Positions 46,302 to 54,446 of a DNA stretch of 64,000 nucleotides are shown piece by piece. Under the pieces are notes generated by a model, which searched no databases, was not told where the DNA came from, and saw only the letters and a list, made by a program, of their open reading frames with translations. A program made the translations under genes and the position numbers. This stretch comes from Sediminihabitans luteus. Lineage in GTDB: Bacteria; Actinomycetota; Actinomycetes; Actinomycetales; Cellulomonadaceae. Positions within the stretch are counted from its first letter, which is position 1, and each line of letters starts with the position of its first letter. The stretch is taken from positions 1,178,001 through 1,242,000 of the forward strand of contig NZ_PGFE01000001.1 of assembly GCF_002797595.1 (NCBI RefSeq), written 5' to 3'.

Positions 46302-46368
46302 AGGTCAAACGCTACCTCTGGGCAGGTCCAAACGCTACCTCTGGGCAGGTCCAAACGCTACCTCTGGG
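46301..46368. repeat. three tandem 22/23-bp repeats spanning a gene junction
   Basis: Copies of CAGGTCCAAACGCTACCTCT(GGG) are at 46301-46322, 46323-46345 and 46346-46368. The outer copies overlap the rlmC stop codon (46358-46360) and the start codon of the ATPase gene. Short direct copies without spacers are not a CRISPR array. They could be operators for the ATPase gene or recent slippage products. Confidence 0.85.
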
Positions 46369-47545
46369 CGCTCGGACGGCGTTCGAGCAGCACCAGCACC
46401 TCGGCGTGCGTCGTCTGCGGGAACATGTCGAACAGCTGCGCGCGCACCGGCCGCAACGACGGCATCGCGTCGAGGTCACGCGCGAGAGACGCCGGGTTGC
46501 AGCTCGAGTACACGACCCACCGGGCGGACGACGTCTCGAGCCGTGCGCACAGGTCGGCACCCAGCCCACGGCGGGGCGGGTTCACGACGACGACGTCGGG
46601 TGCGGCGTCCGCCCCGACCGCGAAGCCGGTCGCGTCGCCGGCCGCGAACCGCACACGCGCGCCGGACTCCCCTCCGAGCCCGAGGTCGCGGGCCGTCGTG
46701 CGCGCGCTCTCGATCGCCTCGGCGCTCACCTCGATGCCGGTGACGTCCGCGTCCGGGAGGGCGCGCGCGACGTGCAGCGCGAACCCGCCCACCCCGCAGT
46801 ACAGGTCCCAGACGCGGGCGGGGACGCCGTCCGCCACCCCGGCGCGCGCGAGGGCCTCGGTCAGCCACGACGTCGCCCCGCGGTAGAGCGCGGCCGCGAC
46901 CTCGGTGTTGGTCTGGAAGAAGCTCTGCGGGCGCAGGTGCAGGCCGATCCCGTTGAGCCGCATCGTGAGGGTCTCGGCGTCGGTGAGCACGATCTCGCGC
47001 TCGCCCTCGACGACGGCACGGTGCTCGGGCAGCAGGTTCACGGACACGACCCGCAGGCCCGGCACGGCGTCGAGCAGCCACGGCAGGTGCTTGCGGATCC
47101 GCGCCACGGGCTCCTGCGAGCGCAGCACGAACCGCAGCATGAGCTCGCCGTCGGGCGACTCGGTGAGCAGCAGGTTCTTGAGCTCGCCGCGGCGCGCGGG
47201 GACGTCGTACGGCGCGATCGCGGCGCGCGTCACGAACGCCGCGAGCGCCGGCAGGGCCGCGTGGATGCCGGGCGTGTAGAGCCCGCAGTCGCGCAGGTCG
47301 ACGCCGTGGCCGTCGGGGTCGAGGATCCCGACGGTCGGGGCGTCGACCGTGCCGCCGACGACCATCTTGGCCTTGTTGCGGAACCCGGACTCGCGGCTCG
47401 CGTGCGGGTCGAGCCACACGAGTCCGTCGCGGTCACCGAGCACGCCCGCCGCGACGGACTGCTTGGCCGCGAGCTGCTCGGCGTACGGCTGCTCCATGAG
47501 CGTGCAGGAGCCGCACCGCCCGGCGGCGAAGTAGTGGCAGTGCAT
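46358..47545 (-). CDS. rlmC: 23S rRNA (uracil-C5)-methyltransferase, RlmC-type
   Basis: The 395-residue protein has the RlmC start MHCHYFAAGRCGSCTLMEQPY, with Cys3, Cys11 and Cys14 that bind an iron-sulfur cluster together with the Cys in LRDCGLY. The SAM-binding motif DLYCGVGGFALH, VVNPPRRGL and the catalytic Cys in YSSCNPASLARD follow. RlmC methylates U747 of 23S rRNA in E. coli; here the exact uracil is inferred. Length and motifs match the family well, and the last codons lie in the tandem repeat. Confidence 0.9.
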   Translation of the reverse strand: MHCHYFAAGRCGSCTLMEQPYAEQLAAKQSVAAGVLGDRDGLVWLDPHASRESGFRNKAKMVVGGTVDAPTVGILDPDGHGVDLRDCGLYTPGIHAALPALAAFVTRAAIAPYDVPARRGELKNLLLTESPDGELMLRFVLRSQEPVARIRKHLPWLLDAVPGLRVVSVNLLPEHRAVVEGEREIVLTDAETLTMRLNGIGLHLRPQSFFQTNTEVAAALYRGATSWLTEALARAGVADGVPARVWDLYCGVGGFALHVARALPDADVTGIEVSAEAIESARTTARDLGLGGESGARVRFAAGDATGFAVGADAAPDVVVVNPPRRGLGADLCARLETSSARWVVYSSCNPASLARDLDAMPSLRPVRAQLFDMFPQTTHAEVLVLLERRPSAQR

Positions 47546-47578
47546 CCGTCGATCCTACGGCGCGGGCGCCGTCGTCCC

Positions 47579-47605
47579 CGATGAGTTCCCGGGTCGCGGC
47601 CGGTC
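47579..47605 (+). promoter_or_regulatory. promoter-like motif CGATGAGTTC-N12-CGGTC, copy 3
   Basis: CGATGAGTTC at 47579-47588 and CGGTC at 47601-47605. The DUF4287 gene starts 50 bases downstream and shares with the copy-1 gene a CGACCGAGAGG leader just before its start codon. Confidence 0.65.
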
Positions 47606-47654
47606 GACGCTCGTGACAGGTTCGCTCCCGCGGACCCCGACCGAGAGGACCACC

Positions 47655-47948
47655 ATGTCGTTCCAGGCCTACCTCGACGCCGTCGAGACGAAGACCGGGC
47701 TCACCCCTCGCGAGCTCGTCGACGTCGCGCACGCCAAGGGTCTCGACGCGCCGGGCACGAAGGCCGGCGACATCCTCGCGTGGCTCGCGCAGGACTACGG
47801 CCTCGGCCGCGGGCACGGCATGGCGATGGTGCACGTGATCACCAAGGGACCGCAGATCAGCAGCAAGCACGTCGGGACGGACGGCACGCACGCCGACCCG
47901 TCCGACACGCTGTGGCTCGACGGCAAGGCGTCGAACCCGAACGCCTGA
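47655..47948 (+). CDS. DUF4287 domain protein
   Basis: The 97-residue protein begins MSFQAYLDAVETKTGLTPRELVDVAHAKGL and continues with a KAGDILAWLAQDYGLGRGHGMAMVHVI segment. This is the DUF4287 helical domain, often next to or fused with DUF5655; the function is unknown. A GAGAGGA ribosome site precedes the ATG. The promoter motif upstream puts it with the alpha/beta hydrolase and reductase-like genes. Confidence 0.88.
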   Translation: MSFQAYLDAVETKTGLTPRELVDVAHAKGLDAPGTKAGDILAWLAQDYGLGRGHGMAMVHVITKGPQISSKHVGTDGTHADPSDTLWLDGKASNPNA

Positions 47949-48018
47949 AAGGTTCGGACTCTCCCCGACACGTACCGGGCGGGGCCCCGACCGGCGGGGC
48001 GCGACGTGGGAGCCTGCC

Positions 48019-48543
48019 ATGCCCGCACGACCTGCCCGCCTCGTCGTGGCGTCGACGCTCGCCCTCGCGGCGCTGCTCGCTGGGTGCGGCGGCGCCCCGC
48101 CGGTCTCCGCGGACGAGTTCACGGACCTCGTCGCGGGGACGTCCGGCGACCACGAGCCGCCGTCGTCCGCCGAGGAGCTCGCGTCCTGGTCGGACGTCGT
48201 CGTCCGGGGCACGGTCGAGGACGTCACCCCGGGCCGGGTCTGGGCGTCGTCCGAGGACGATCCCGCCCGCTCCGAGACAGTGACCGTCGTGGTCGCGGTC
48301 GACGAGGTCGAGCAGGGGGCGCTGCCCGCGGGCCATGACGGTCACCTCTACCTCGAGGCGTCGTTCCACGGCGGGGCGGAGGCCGGCGTCGACGCGGTCC
48401 CTCGCGGCCTGCGCGTGCAGGTCTACGCCTGGCTGCTCCCCGACGAGACCGGCGAGCCGATCCTCGACCCGGCGGCGGGTCGGCCCGCAGGCCAGCACCT
48501 GCACGTCGTCACCACCCCCGAGGGGTGGGTCGTGGACCCCTGA
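48019..48543 (+). CDS. secreted lipoprotein of unknown function
   Basis: The 174-residue protein has an N-terminal signal peptide with lipobox LLAGC (Cys at about residue 23) and a soluble domain rich in strands, with a SDVVVRGTVEDVTPGRVW segment resembling OB-like beta-barrels. I do not recognise the family. It stands 76 bases upstream of the ABC permease gene and may belong to its operon. Confidence 0.8.
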   Translation: MPARPARLVVASTLALAALLAGCGGAPPVSADEFTDLVAGTSGDHEPPSSAEELASWSDVVVRGTVEDVTPGRVWASSEDDPARSETVTVVVAVDEVEQGALPAGHDGHLYLEASFHGGAEAGVDAVPRGLRVQVYAWLLPDETGEPILDPAAGRPAGQHLHVVTTPEGWVVDP

Positions 48544-48619
48544 CGACCGCCCGGCCGCACACTCACGACGGCGCGCGTGTCGCGGTGCGCGACGGCGCCG
48601 GACAGGGCACAGTCGCACC

Positions 48620-49750
48620 ATGTTCGTCGCGCTGCGTGACCTCCGCTTCGCGCGGGGCCGGTTCGTCCTCATGGCGACCGTCATCGTGCTCATCACCTAC
48701 CTCGTGGTGTTCCTCGCGTCCTTGACCGAGGGCCTCGCCGACGAGTCGACCTCGGGCGTCACGGGACTGCCCGCCGACCAGCTCGCGTTCACGGTGCCGG
48801 ACGACGCGGAGCCCGCCGGTCCCGGCGGCGGGCCCACGTTCACGGGGTCGCAGGTCACGCAGGACCAGTGGGAGGCGTGGGCCCAGGTCGACGGGGTCGC
48901 CGACGCGCAGCCGCTCGGGATCGCGCAGACCCGCGCGACGTCGCCCGCGACGACCGCGGCCGTGACCGCGTTCGGCCTCGCGCCCTCGTCGGGCCTGCTC
49001 CCGGTGCCGGACGACGGCGCGGACGCGGTCGACGTGGCGCCCGGGACGACGCTCCTGTCGTCGGGCGCGGCCGACGACCTCGGCGCGGAGGCCGGTGACG
49101 TCGTCCGCATCGGGGACCTCGACCTGACCGTCACGACCGTGCTCGACGTCGACGCGTCGTACGCCCACACGCCCGTGCTGTGGACGAGCCTCGAGGACTG
49201 GCAGTCCCTCGGGGCGCACCTCGCCCCGGACGCCGCACCGACGACCGTCGCGACCGTGGTCGCGCTCACGACCGACCTCGACGACGACGCGCTCGCCGCC
49301 GCCGACACCGACATCGGCACGCAGACCGAGTCCCGGCACGCCGCGAAGAGCGCGATCAGCTCGTACTCGTCCGAGCACGGGTCGCTGCTGCTCATGGAGG
49401 TGTTCCTCGTGGGCATCTCGGCGCTCGTCGTCGGCGCGTTCTTCACGGTGTGGACGATCAGCCGCAGCGGCGACATCGCGGTGCTCAAGGCCCTTGGCGC
49501 GTCGACGCGCTACCTCATGCGCGACGCGATCGGGCAGGCGCTCGTGATCCTCGCGATCGGCGTGGGCCTGGGCACGTTCCTCGCGGCAGGCACGGCCGCG
49601 CTGCTCTCGTCGGTCGCTCCGACGGTCGTCAACGCCTCGACCGTGCTGCTGCCCGCCGCGGTGCTCGTGGTGCTGGGCGTCGCGGGCGCGTGGCTCGCGG
49701 TCCTGCAGATCACGCGCGTCGACCCGCACGCCGCGCTGGCCGCGCGCTGA
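48620..49750 (+). CDS. FtsX/MacB-like ABC transporter permease
   Basis: The 376-residue protein has one N-terminal membrane helix (FVLMATVIVLITYLVVFLASL), an outside domain of about 220 residues, and three C-terminal helices (from MEVFLVGISALVVGAFFTVWTISRSGDIAVLKALGAS). This is the order of FtsX-like permeases, with the conserved KALGAS loop that meets the ATPase. It should act as a dimer with the next gene's ATPase, in lipoprotein handling or export of an unknown compound. Confidence 0.88.
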   Translation: MFVALRDLRFARGRFVLMATVIVLITYLVVFLASLTEGLADESTSGVTGLPADQLAFTVPDDAEPAGPGGGPTFTGSQVTQDQWEAWAQVDGVADAQPLGIAQTRATSPATTAAVTAFGLAPSSGLLPVPDDGADAVDVAPGTTLLSSGAADDLGAEAGDVVRIGDLDLTVTTVLDVDASYAHTPVLWTSLEDWQSLGAHLAPDAAPTTVATVVALTTDLDDDALAAADTDIGTQTESRHAAKSAISSYSSEHGSLLLMEVFLVGISALVVGAFFTVWTISRSGDIAVLKALGASTRYLMRDAIGQALVILAIGVGLGTFLAAGTAALLSSVAPTVVNASTVLLPAAVLVVLGVAGAWLAVLQITRVDPHAALAAR

Positions 49751-49809
49751 CCGCCCGGGCCCGCTGAGCGTCGTCCGACCCCCGCACCGAACCCCGACCC
49801 TGGAGCCCC

Positions 49810-50484
49810 ATGGACCTGCACATCGACGGCGTCACGCTCGTCTACCCGGACGGCGAGCAGACGCTCACGGCCGTGGACGACGTGACCCTCCACGTCCCCT
49901 CGGGCGAGACGACCGCGCTGCTCGGGCCGTCCGGCTCGGGCAAGTCGAGCCTGCTCGCGGTCGCTGGCGGGCTGACCCGGCCGACGTCGGGCACCGTGAC
50001 CTTCGGCGACGGCGAGCCCGTGTTCACGCCCACGACCCCGCCCGACGACGCGACGCGCGTGCGCCTGACCCGCATCGGCTTCGTGTTCCAGCAGCCGCAG
50101 CTCGTCCCGTCGCTCACGGCCCTCGAACAGCTCGAGCTGCTCTCGCACCTGCGCGGACGCAAGCCCGCCGAACGACGCGCACGGGCGCTCGAGCTGCTCG
50201 ACGCGGTCGGGCTCGCGCCGTGGGCGCACAAGCGTCCCGGGACGCTCTCGGGCGGGCAGCGCCAGCGCGTCGCGATCGCCCGGGCGCTCGTCGGCGAGCC
50301 CGACGTGCTGCTCGTCGACGAGCCGACGTCGGCCCTCGACCACGAGCGCGGCACCGAGATCATCGAGCTCGTGACGTCCCTCGCGCGCGAGCAGGACGCC
50401 GCGATGCTGCTCGTGACGCACGACGAGTCGACCCTCGGCAGCGTCCACCGGCTCGTGCACCTGCGCGACGGTCGCCTCGTGTGA
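49810..50484 (+). CDS. LolD/MacB-type ABC transporter ATPase
   Basis: The 224-residue ATPase has Walker A GPSGSGKSS, the Q-loop FVFQQPQLVP, signature LSGGQRQR, Walker B VLLVDEPTSALD and the switch histidine in VTHDESTL. All functional residues are present. It pairs with the FtsX-like permease 59 bases upstream. Confidence 0.92.
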   Translation: MDLHIDGVTLVYPDGEQTLTAVDDVTLHVPSGETTALLGPSGSGKSSLLAVAGGLTRPTSGTVTFGDGEPVFTPTTPPDDATRVRLTRIGFVFQQPQLVPSLTALEQLELLSHLRGRKPAERRARALELLDAVGLAPWAHKRPGTLSGGQRQRVAIARALVGEPDVLLVDEPTSALDHERGTEIIELVTSLAREQDAAMLLVTHDESTLGSVHRLVHLRDGRLV

Positions 50485-50488
50485 CCCG

Positions 50489-51124
50489 TCAGTGCGACGG
50501 CATCTCGAGGCAGCCGCCGTCCGCGATCCCGCCGCCCGCCTGCACGTCGAGCCGCCCGTCCGGGCCGACCCCGCCGTAGACGCAGCCGTCGCCCGCGACG
50601 AACCCGAAGCCGACCGTGTCGACCAGGTCTCCCGACGCGTTCCGGTCCACGACCTGCACGTCCGCGTACCCGAGGTCGGCGAGCGCCGCGACGACGTCGT
50701 CCGCGGCCACGGCGTCCGACGTGCGGGCCAGCGGGGCAAGGGCCTCCTCGACGGCGGGCACGGCCGCGAGCGCCCGGGGATGGTCCTCGGGCCCGCCCGC
50801 GCGCTGCCGGTACGCCTCGTTGGAACCCATGAGCGCGTCCGGGTCGTAGGGCACGCAGCCGGGGTCCGTGCCGCCCGGGGCACCACCGGCGCCGTCGCCG
50901 AGGTCGGGGCACGCTCCCGTGGGTTCGACCGTGCCTGACGGCGTCGCGGCGCCGTCCTCGGCCGCGGACGGCGGGTCCGGGTCCGCGCCCAGCGCGTCCC
51001 CGAGCGACGAGCCGACCACGACCAGGAACCCGAACCCGGCGAGCACCGCGAGCAGCACCACGCCCGCGAGCACCCAGGAGACCGTCCTCGCGGCGCGACC
51101 GCCCTCGCTGCTCTGGTGCGACAT
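50489..51124 (-). CDS. hypothetical single-pass membrane protein
   Basis: The 211-residue protein has one membrane helix at about 16-40 (VLAGVVLLAVLAGFGFLVVV), an Asp/Gly/Pro-rich stretch with two cysteines (ACPDLG, GCVPYD), and an outside domain of about 100 residues ending GGCLEMPSH. The cysteines in GCVYGG and GGCLEM may pair. No family recognised. Its stop is four bases from the convergent ATPase stop. Confidence 0.7.
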   Translation of the reverse strand: MSHQSSEGGRAARTVSWVLAGVVLLAVLAGFGFLVVVGSSLGDALGADPDPPSAAEDGAATPSGTVEPTGACPDLGDGAGGAPGGTDPGCVPYDPDALMGSNEAYRQRAGGPEDHPRALAAVPAVEEALAPLARTSDAVAADDVVAALADLGYADVQVVDRNASGDLVDTVGFGFVAGDGCVYGGVGPDGRLDVQAGGGIADGGCLEMPSH

Positions 51125-51244
51125 GCGTCGAGCCTGCCCGTGCCGGTGCGCCCGGGCAACCGGTCGGGAGCCGACGGTCGCGACGCGAGAGACGTCGGGT
51201 GCTACGGGTCGAGGTGCTACCGGTCGCGGCGGGACGTCGAGGTG

Positions 51245-51973
51245 CTACACGTCGAGGCCCGAGTCGAGGCGTGCGGTGGCGCCCGCGAGAGCCACCGTCA
51301 CCGCGCCGAGCGCGAGCCCGACCCGCGTGTGCGGGGCGCGCACGCCGCGCGCACGCATGCGCTCGCCCCACCGGTAGGCCGCCTTCTCACCGACCACGGC
51401 GACCGCGGCGGTCGCCCCGAGCACGAGCACGAGCCCTCCCGCGAGGACCGCGCGCCCTCCCGGGGTGACCCGCACGGGCACGTCCTCGTCGAGGGACGGC
51501 AGCGGGTTGTCGGGGACGTCGTCGAGGTCGGGAGCCCTGTCGAGGTCGGGAGCCCTGTCGAGGTCAGAGGCCGCATCGAGGTCGGAGGTCGCGTCGCGGT
51601 CGGGAGCCACGTCGAGGTCGGGAGCCGCCGGTCTGTCGTAGTCCTCTGTGTGGTCGTGGGCCTCCGCATGGTCGGCGTCCTCGGCCTGGTCGAACGTCGG
51701 GACCGGTGCGTCGTGCGCCGGGTCGGACGCGTCGAGGTTCCCGTCGAGCACGTCGCGCAGCTGCTGGACCGCGTCGCTCGTCCGGCGGCCGTCGTCGGTG
51801 CACGTCGCGACGAGCACCATCCCGGCCGTCATGACCGCGCTCTTCGCGAGCGCCCGCGCTCCCCTGCCGTGCAGGACGTCGGGCACCGCGTACCAGGCGA
51901 ACGACGTCGCCCCGAGGATCGCGGCGGCGCGCGCGTCGAAGGTCAGTCCGCCGTCAGGCTGGGTCGCGGGCAT
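51245..51973 (-). CDS. hypothetical membrane protein with a repetitive acidic middle
   Basis: The 242-residue protein has an N-terminal soluble part with a possible helix, an Asp-rich middle with repeated APDLDRAPDLD-type units (about 117-155), and a C-terminal membrane helix (RAVLAGGLVLVLGATAAVAVV) followed by a basic end. The repeats come from short tandem duplications in the DNA around 51525-51620. The start at 51973 gives the shortest reasonable N-terminus. Function unknown. Confidence 0.65.
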   Translation of the reverse strand: MPATQPDGGLTFDARAAAILGATSFAWYAVPDVLHGRGARALAKSAVMTAGMVLVATCTDDGRRTSDAVQQLRDVLDGNLDASDPAHDAPVPTFDQAEDADHAEAHDHTEDYDRPAAPDLDVAPDRDATSDLDAASDLDRAPDLDRAPDLDDVPDNPLPSLDEDVPVRVTPGGRAVLAGGLVLVLGATAAVAVVGEKAAYRWGERMRARGVRAPHTRVGLALGAVTVALAGATARLDSGLDV

Positions 51974-52157
51974 CCGTGCTCCTTGGGTGTCGACCGCCCG
52001 GGGGTCGTGGCGGTCCCTGCTTCCAACGGGTCGCCGCGGTCCAGGGTTCCCGGTCGCGGCGGCCCTGTCATCGCGCGCTGTCATCGCGCCCTGTCATCAC
52101 GCCTCGTCGTAGCGCCCCGCGGCCGAGGGCTTCGTCGTCCGGGGCGGGTCCACGCCG

Positions 52158-52445
52158 TCAGGTGGTCCGCTGCGTCAGGTGCACCGTCACCTCGTCGCCC
52201 TGCTCGCCCTTGCCGATCGCGGTGCAGATCGCGGCCCGCAGCGGCAGGAGGTGCTCGCCCGTGCCCGACGGCATGAGCGTGACCGCCGCCTCGTGACCGT
52301 CGAACGTCGCGACGACCTTGACCGCCCGACCGGTGCCGAGCAGCTCCGCCGACCTCTCGACGAGCAGGAACCGGGCGAACGGACCGTCCGTGCGGATCGG
52401 TGCGGTGAACGTGATGTCGAGGGGCTGCGGTTCTGCGAGGGCCAT
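52158..52445 (-). CDS. DUF1905-like protein
   Basis: The 95-residue protein begins MALAEPQPLDITFTAPIRTDGPFARFLLVE and has KVVATFDGHEAAVTLMPSGTGEHLLPLRAAICTAIGKGEQGDEVTVHL. This is the compact beta-barrel of the DUF1905 family, with function unknown. The longer frame upstream is not supported. Confidence 0.82.
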   Translation of the reverse strand: MALAEPQPLDITFTAPIRTDGPFARFLLVERSAELLGTGRAVKVVATFDGHEAAVTLMPSGTGEHLLPLRAAICTAIGKGEQGDEVTVHLTQRTT

Positions 52446-52640
52446 GGTCCGAGCCTGCCAGGTCGTGCGCGGCGCGCCACCTCGACGTCCGCCCGAACGC
52501 CGGCTCGCTCGGCAGCATGACCGTCGGAGCGCCCGAACGCCCGCCAGTCCTGGCCGTCCGGCTCCGCGGGAACACCCGGCGCCCGCCCCGTGTTGGAACC
52601 GTCCCGACGAACGCCTGCCCGACGAGCTCCCGGAGGCCCC

Positions 52641-53351
52641 GTGACCGCGCCCGCACCGACCCAGACACAGCCCCAGACCCAGACCCAGGAGCCGACCCCC
52701 GTGGCCCCGCTGCCCTCGATCACCGTGCAGGCCGAGCGCCTCGTCGAGCTCGGCGTCCCCCGGATCGCCGGCATGACGCCCGCCGCGTTCCGCGCCGCGG
52801 CCACGGACCTCGCCGCCCGCGTCGGTGACGACCGCGACCCCGCCGAGGACCTGCTGCTCGTCGTCCACCCGACGGTGGCTCCGGCGTCCGCCCTCGCGCC
52901 GCTGCTGCGTCTGGGCGACAAGCCCGGCTTCGTCGTCGTCGACATGGCGGACGTCGACCGGTTCGCCCCCGTCGAGGGCGTGACCCTCCCCGACGGGCCG
53001 CTGTACGTCGTGACCGCGCCCGCGCGGGGCGACGAGATGGCGAACTGGTCGCCCGACGAGGCGCTGCCCGCGATCACGGGCACTGGACGCACCCCGCTCA
53101 CCCTCACCGAGGGCATCGCGTGGGCCCTCCAGGTGCCCGACGTGATCGAGCGCAACCACTGCTTCATGACCATCGGGTCGCGGCTGCGCAAGCCCACCGG
53201 GCGGCTCGACGCGCGCACGCCCGCGCTGTGGATCTCGAACGGCACGGGGCGCGACGGCACGGAGAACCGCGGCGCGCCGAAGGTCGGGTGGTGCTGGGCG
53301 GGCAACCGGCACACCTGGCTCGGGTTCGCGTCGGGTGCCGGACGGCGCTGA
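52641..53351 (+). CDS. DUF5701 family protein
   Basis: The protein is 236 residues. After a Pro/Gln/Thr-rich stretch it has ERLVELGVPRIAGMTPAAFRAAATDL, PGFVVVDMADVDRFAPVEGV, LTEGIAWALQVPDVIERNHCFMTIGSRLRKP and RTPALWISNGTGRDG. I recall this as the DUF5701 family of actinobacteria, with no known role. A GGAGG ribosome site six bases before the GTG at 52641 sets the start. Confidence 0.8.
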   Translation: MTAPAPTQTQPQTQTQEPTPVAPLPSITVQAERLVELGVPRIAGMTPAAFRAAATDLAARVGDDRDPAEDLLLVVHPTVAPASALAPLLRLGDKPGFVVVDMADVDRFAPVEGVTLPDGPLYVVTAPARGDEMANWSPDEALPAITGTGRTPLTLTEGIAWALQVPDVIERNHCFMTIGSRLRKPTGRLDARTPALWISNGTGRDGTENRGAPKVGWCWAGNRHTWLGFASGAGRR

Positions 53352-53486
53352 CCGGGCCTGCGTCGTGCGGGTCAGACCGGTCCGCGCTGGTTCCGTCACC
53401 CAGCCCGGCCCGGTCTGGTAGCCCGGGCCAGACCAGAGTCCTAGTGTTCATGCATCACGTCGAATCCGCGGGCCACGGTCGTCACC

Positions 53487-53609
53487 GTGCAGGAGACCAA
53501 GACGACGCAGTCGCGCCTCCGCGCGCGCGAGTTCGGCACGCTCGACACCGGGGTGCCGGACGCCCTCTTCTCGCCCCTGCCCGAGGAGGAACTCACCGCA
53601 TGGGAGTGA
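53487..53609 (+). pseudogene. short frame, possible toxin-antitoxin remnant (antitoxin end)
   Basis: A GTG opens a 40-codon frame with TKTTQSRLRAREFGTLDTGVPDALFSPLPEEELTAWE-like content (written here in pieces: REFGTLDTGVPDALF then PLPEEELTAWE). Its frame is open upstream only to a stop at 53442-53444. It looks like the C-terminal part of a small protein whose front is gone. The stop overlaps a second short frame starting ATG at 53600. Confidence 0.35.
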
Positions 53610-53653
53610 CGTACCTGCCCGGCGTGGTTCCGACGCTGCGGTTCCCCGCGTGA
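53600..53653 (+). pseudogene. 17-residue frame, possible truncated partner
   Basis: ATG at 53600 overlaps the end of the frame before it, as toxin genes overlap antitoxins, but the frame stops after 17 codons (MGVTYLPGVVPTLRFPA). It may be the start of a lost second gene. GAGGAGG at 53583-53589 is a possible ribosome site. Confidence 0.3.
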
Positions 53654-53729
53654 TGCGATCCATGGGTCGTGCGCTGCGCGTCCCGGATGGCTGCGCCCGC
53701 ACAGTTGACGGCGCGAAGAGGAGCAGCTG

Positions 53730-54344
53730 GTGATGAGGAATCGAGCAACGGCGGCTGCGATTGCCGGGGTCGTCGCGGTGCTAATCGTCGGGGGTTGCTC
53801 GGCGGAGCCGGTCGTGCACTCGGAGATGGACGGACCGATGTCGCTCAGCATGGGGAACTCGGGATCCATCTCGATCCGCGCCCCGCGGAACCTTCCCACC
53901 ACTCACGAGTGGAGCGGGACATTCGGGACCTTCATCCCGTGCATGACGACGGACGACGGACCAGCCCGAGTGACCGGACTGGAGTTCGCCGACACCACCG
54001 GCCCGGAACCCGTATCGGCCGTGGCGTACGCCCGCACCTTCGACCCCGCGACCGACACACCGATCGGGAGCATGCGCGGAAAGGCGACGGATCTGGACAT
54101 CGGGTCGACGCAGCTGCGGGAAGGCACCGAAGGGCTCGACGTCAGCGCGACATGTAGCGACGACCTCGGGTTCGAGGGCCCGCTGACCGACGAGATCCTG
54201 ATCAGCCTCACCGCCGACGAGCGCGGGGCCCATGTGGGGGACGTGACCGTGACATACCTCCTGGCAGACGGATCCGAGCACGCGGTTCGGACGTCGTGGG
54301 ACTTCTACCTGTGCGGGTCCGAGGCCCCCGAGGAGCTCTGCTAG
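53730..54344 (+). CDS. secreted lipoprotein of unknown function
   Basis: The 204-residue protein has a signal peptide with lipobox VGGC (Cys at about 23) and a strand-rich domain with four more cysteines (FIPCMTTD, ATCSDD, FYLCGSE, EELC) that could form two disulfides. The gene starts GTG-ATG, either of which may be used, with GAGGAG nearby. Codon use is less GC-biased than in its neighbours, which suggests a later arrival. Family not recognised. Confidence 0.75.
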   Translation: MMRNRATAAAIAGVVAVLIVGGCSAEPVVHSEMDGPMSLSMGNSGSISIRAPRNLPTTHEWSGTFGTFIPCMTTDDGPARVTGLEFADTTGPEPVSAVAYARTFDPATDTPIGSMRGKATDLDIGSTQLREGTEGLDVSATCSDDLGFEGPLTDEILISLTADERGAHVGDVTVTYLLADGSEHAVRTSWDFYLCGSEAPEELC

Positions 54345-54446
54345 CCGGGAGAGAGCGAGGGCGCGACTTCCTCGTCAGCGGTGAGGCTCGCGGCATGGTG
54401 ACCGCCCCGCACGCACCCCCGGACGCGGCGCACCGCGCGGGCGAGG

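Larger units (their letters stand above)
53352..53729. other. gap with remnant-like short frames
   Basis: This 378-base gap holds two overlapping short frames (53487-53609 and 53600-53653, listed below) and an inverted GGTCTGG/CCAGACC around 53412-53434. The rest shows nothing that I can name. Composition changes here to slightly lower GC, which continues to about 54350. Confidence 0.5.

Noticed and set aside
46301-46368. Possible CRISPR repeats or iterons
   Set aside because: No spacers, only three copies, and they overlap two coding ends; no replication gene is near.
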